Part shown: positions 7,654 to 9,179 of the stretch, one piece after another
Layout of the letters: each line of letters starts with the position of its first letter
Position numbering within the stretch: position 1 is the stretch's first letter
NCBI GenBank assembly: GCA_028875955.1
Contig: JAGWTX010000060.1
Span: forward strand, 1 to 9,179
From: Bacteroidota bacterium
GTDB taxonomy: Bacteria > Bacteroidota > Bacteroidia > Chitinophagales > Chitinophagaceae
Length of the DNA: 9,179 nucleotides
Direction of reading: 5' to 3'
Position numbers and translations under genes: made by a program
The notes under the pieces: generated by a model
The model's input: the letters and a program-made list of their open reading frames with translations, nothing else
What the model was told of the DNA's origin: nothing
Databases searched by the model: none

Positions 7654-7715
7654 CAAAGACAAAAGACCAAAGACAAAAGACCAAAGACTAAAGACCAAAA
7701 ACCAAAGACCAACCC
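7653..7715 (+). repeat. Tandem heptad array abutting the kinase start codon
   Basis: Nine consecutive 7-base units run without interruption: CCAAAGA, CAAAAGA, CCAAAGA, CAAAAGA, CCAAAGA, CTAAAGA, CCAAAAA, CCAAAGA and finally CCAACCC. The array can also be read as four 14-base units, the first two identical. It contains a single T and few G, and ends two bases before the TTG start of the kinase at 7718. The CCAAAGA-CCAACCC ending is shared with the inverted repeat at 172-374. The array supplies the whole ribosome-binding region of the kinase as an A/C-rich, probably unstructured leader with no Shine-Dalgarno site. Confidence 0.85.
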
Positions 7716-7717
7716 AC

Positions 7718-8764
7718 TTGACTACCAAAAACCTATCCCCTCAGCAATTATCCGCTTTTACGGCCCTGGCCTTATCGGTGCCGATCAGTTTGGGGATCTT
7801 TCTGATCAGACCTGATTGGATGATTGCAGCGGGATCCCTGGTGGTGACATTCCTGGGCAGTTATTTACTGATCCGGTTTGTTTTGGAATCCTTTATCTAC
7901 CGGAAAATAAAACTGATCTATAAATTCATCTACCAGACCAAGGCGAGCAAAAGGGAAGAGACCTATTATAAATACATCCTTCCGCAAAAAGGGATTGATG
8001 AAGTAAGACAGGATGTGGAACAATGGGCCGAACAGAAAAGTGCGGAAATCGAATTGCTGAAAACCAATGAAGCTTACCGGAAAGAGTTTTTACAAAACCT
8101 GGCACATGAATTCAAGACCCCCATTTTTGCCATCCAGGGGTATGTGGACAGCCTGTTGAGTGGTGCCATGGAAAATCCGGATCTCTGTAAGCGTTTTCTG
8201 GAAAATGCCGCCAAGAATGTGGACAGAATGGTGAACCTGGCTGAGGACCTGGATGAGATCTCCCGTCTGGAAAGCGGTCAGCAACCCCTCTATAAGGAGA
8301 ATTTTGTGATCCAGGATATCATCCGGGAAACCTTTCAGTCGCTCTCCATCAAAACACAAGCCAGGAATATCCGCTGCAGCATCAAAAAGGGATGTGAGTC
8401 GCCTATTTCGGTTTTTGCTGATAAGGAAAAGATTCGCCAGGTATTGAATAACCTGGTGGAAAATGCCACCAAATATGGAAAAAAGGATGGCAGTATTGTG
8501 GCCAGTATTTACAAGATAGACGGGCAGCGTGTACTGATAGAACTGAGCGATGACGGAATAGGGATTGCTGAAGAACACCTGCCACGCATATTTGAAAGAT
8601 TTTACCGGACCGACACCGGCAGAAGCCGGGATGTGGGGGGTACGGGATTGGGACTGGCCATCTGCAAACACATCATTGAAGCGCATGGACAAACCATGCA
8701 TGTCAGAAGTAAACCGGATGTGGGTACCACGATCGGTTTTACGCTGGAAGCGAAAAAAGACTGA
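7718..8764 (+). CDS. PhoR-like membrane sensor histidine kinase
   Basis: This 348-residue inner-membrane kinase starts at TTG 7718. The frame is open upstream to 7637 but offers no ATG or GTG, and the first internal Met (residue 35) would remove the first membrane helix. Two helices (about 11-30 and 35-56) are separated by only RPDW, so there is essentially no periplasmic sensor domain. The linker to the kinase core (about 60-115) is too short for a usual PAS domain. The HisKA domain has LAHEFKTP with phosphoacceptor His130. The ATP-binding domain has the N box NLVENATKYG (Asn249), DDGIGI (278-283), FERFYR (292-297) and GTGLGLAI (308-315), so it appears fully active. It should phosphorylate the regulator encoded 236 bp upstream. 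The minimal sensor region fits kinases such as E. coli PhoR that sense through a membrane partner. Confidence 0.93.
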   Translation: MTTKNLSPQQLSAFTALALSVPISLGIFLIRPDWMIAAGSLVVTFLGSYLLIRFVLESFIYRKIKLIYKFIYQTKASKREETYYKYILPQKGIDEVRQDVEQWAEQKSAEIELLKTNEAYRKEFLQNLAHEFKTPIFAIQGYVDSLLSGAMENPDLCKRFLENAAKNVDRMVNLAEDLDEISRLESGQQPLYKENFVIQDIIRETFQSLSIKTQARNIRCSIKKGCESPISVFADKEKIRQVLNNLVENATKYGKKDGSIVASIYKIDGQRVLIELSDDGIGIAEEHLPRIFERFYRTDTGRSRDVGGTGLGLAICKHIIEAHGQTMHVRSKPDVGTTIGFTLEAKKD

Positions 8765-8805
8765 TCAGGATTGCCTGCGCAGAAAAAAGAAACCGGGTAC
8801 CGGAA

Positions 8806-8832
8806 ATAAAAACCCCGATAGACATCGGGGTT
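8806..8832 (-). terminator. Strong hairpin after the kinase gene, T-run on the leftward strand
   Basis: AACCCCGAT (8811-8819) pairs perfectly with ATCGGGGTT (8824-8832) around a 4-base loop. On the rightward strand the hairpin is followed by GAACATG with no T-run. On the leftward strand it is followed by TTT, A and TTT (from AAATAAA at 8804-8810 on the given strand). By sequence it is therefore a better terminator for leftward transcription, although its position 46 bases after the kinase stop suggests that it also ends or stabilises the kinase mRNA. Confidence 0.6.
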
Positions 8833-9049
8833 GAACATGAGAAAATGTAATCATTGCTGCTATAAGAGATGCAAAGTTGGGCATCCAATATTACCCCAGT
8901 ATGAACTTTGTTCTCACCGGTAAGCTTGTACCTTCACGATAGAAAAATTCCGTTAGAATAGCTGCTTATTCAATATTATCTAATCATTAAATCTGGTCTG
9001 CAGGTCTGGTATCCCTGTCATAACCCTATTTTTGCCTAAATTTAATCGT
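8833..9049. other. Gene-free upstream region of the DUF47 gene
   Basis: I see no open reading frame, tRNA or recognised riboswitch here. CAAAGTT (8872-8878) can pair with AACTTTG about 23 bases later, and a 5-bp GATGC/GCATC hairpin overlaps the left arm. Both are modest and may be chance. The right end holds the promoter and the possible regulator site listed separately. Confidence 0.5.
9015..9034 (+). promoter_or_regulatory. DUF47 promoter element with possible Pho-box half-site
   Basis: TATTTTTG (9027-9034) matches the Bacteroidetes TAnnTTTG element exactly and ends 15 bases before the ATG at 9050. Just upstream, CTGTCATAA (9015-9023) is identical to the first half of the E. coli Pho box (CTGTCATAA/T). 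The second half expected 11 bases later is not conserved. Upstream direct repeats of GGTCTG (8995-9000 and 9003-9008) are further candidate contacts. The promoter call is moderate. The regulator site is a suggestion supported by the adjacent PhoB-like gene. Confidence 0.4.
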
Positions 9050-9179
9050 ATGGGTATTAACAACTTTGGCCGGTTTTTCATGCCAAAAAACAAGGTCTTT
9101 TACGAATTATTCGAGGATGTAGCCGAGAAAGTACATGAAATGGGCATCAAGCTGAAGGAAATGGTGAGTGAACCCGACC
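9050..9179 (+). CDS. DUF47 / PhoU-like protein, 5' part only
   Basis: The first 43 codons, from ATG 9050, begin MGINNFGRFFMPKNKVFYEL and continue with LFEDVAEKVHEMGIKLKEMV. The opening FMPKN-VFY-LFE followed by an amphipathic helix is characteristic of the DUF47 family (PhoU-like helical bundle, about 210-220 residues when complete). These proteins are usually encoded directly before a PiT-type low-affinity phosphate transporter and are thought to control it. The gene runs off the window, so neither the rest of the bundle nor the expected transporter can be seen. Its position after the PhoB/PhoR-like pair supports a phosphate function for the whole right end. Confidence 0.85.
   Translation, partial: MGINNFGRFFMPKNKVFYELFEDVAEKVHEMGIKLKEMVSEPD

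Overview
The window looks like a chromosomal segment from a Bacteroidetes bacterium, probably in or near the Chitinophagaceae. This rests on four things: TAnnTTTG-type promoter elements, leaders without useful Shine-Dalgarno sites, signal peptides that end just before Gln, and outer-membrane proteins of the kind that phylum carries. Base composition looks even across the genes. I see no insertion sequence, integrase, tRNA, rRNA or CRISPR array.

Layout, left to right. (1) 1-138: probable 3' tail of a rightward gene. (2) 139-385: gene-free, holding a 30-bp near-perfect inverted repeat (172-201 and 345-374) built from CCAAAGA-type heptads. (3) 386-3748, leftward: a 1120-residue secreted protein combining a degenerate peptidase_MA-like domain, a TolB-like propeller and an Omp85-like barrel. 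(4) 3810-4445, rightward: a glyoxalase II-like metallo-beta-lactamase-fold hydrolase, ending in a hairpin terminator shared with its convergent neighbour. (5) 4466-6667, leftward: a large exported protein of unknown function with a caspase-fold-like C-terminus (His614/Cys637). (6) 6801-7481 and 7718-8764, rightward: an OmpR/PhoB-type response regulator and a PhoR-like histidine kinase. They are separated by 236 bp that carry a second inverted repeat and a heptad array running up to the kinase's TTG start. (7) 9050-9179: the first 43 codons of a DUF47 (PhoU-like) gene, cut by the window end.

The best-supported functional link is at the right end. A PhoB/PhoR-like pair lies next to a DUF47 gene, a family that usually accompanies PiT phosphate transporters, which suggests a phosphate-response locus. 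The kinase has almost no periplasmic sensor region. A CTGTCATAA sequence identical to one half of the E. coli Pho box lies just upstream of the DUF47 promoter element.

The least-described items are the caspase-like exported protein, the single-chain pseudo-peptidase/propeller/Omp85 protein, and the heptad repeat family ending in CCAACCC that occurs three times here. I did not find a clear multi-gene novel system such as a defence island or biosynthetic cluster.
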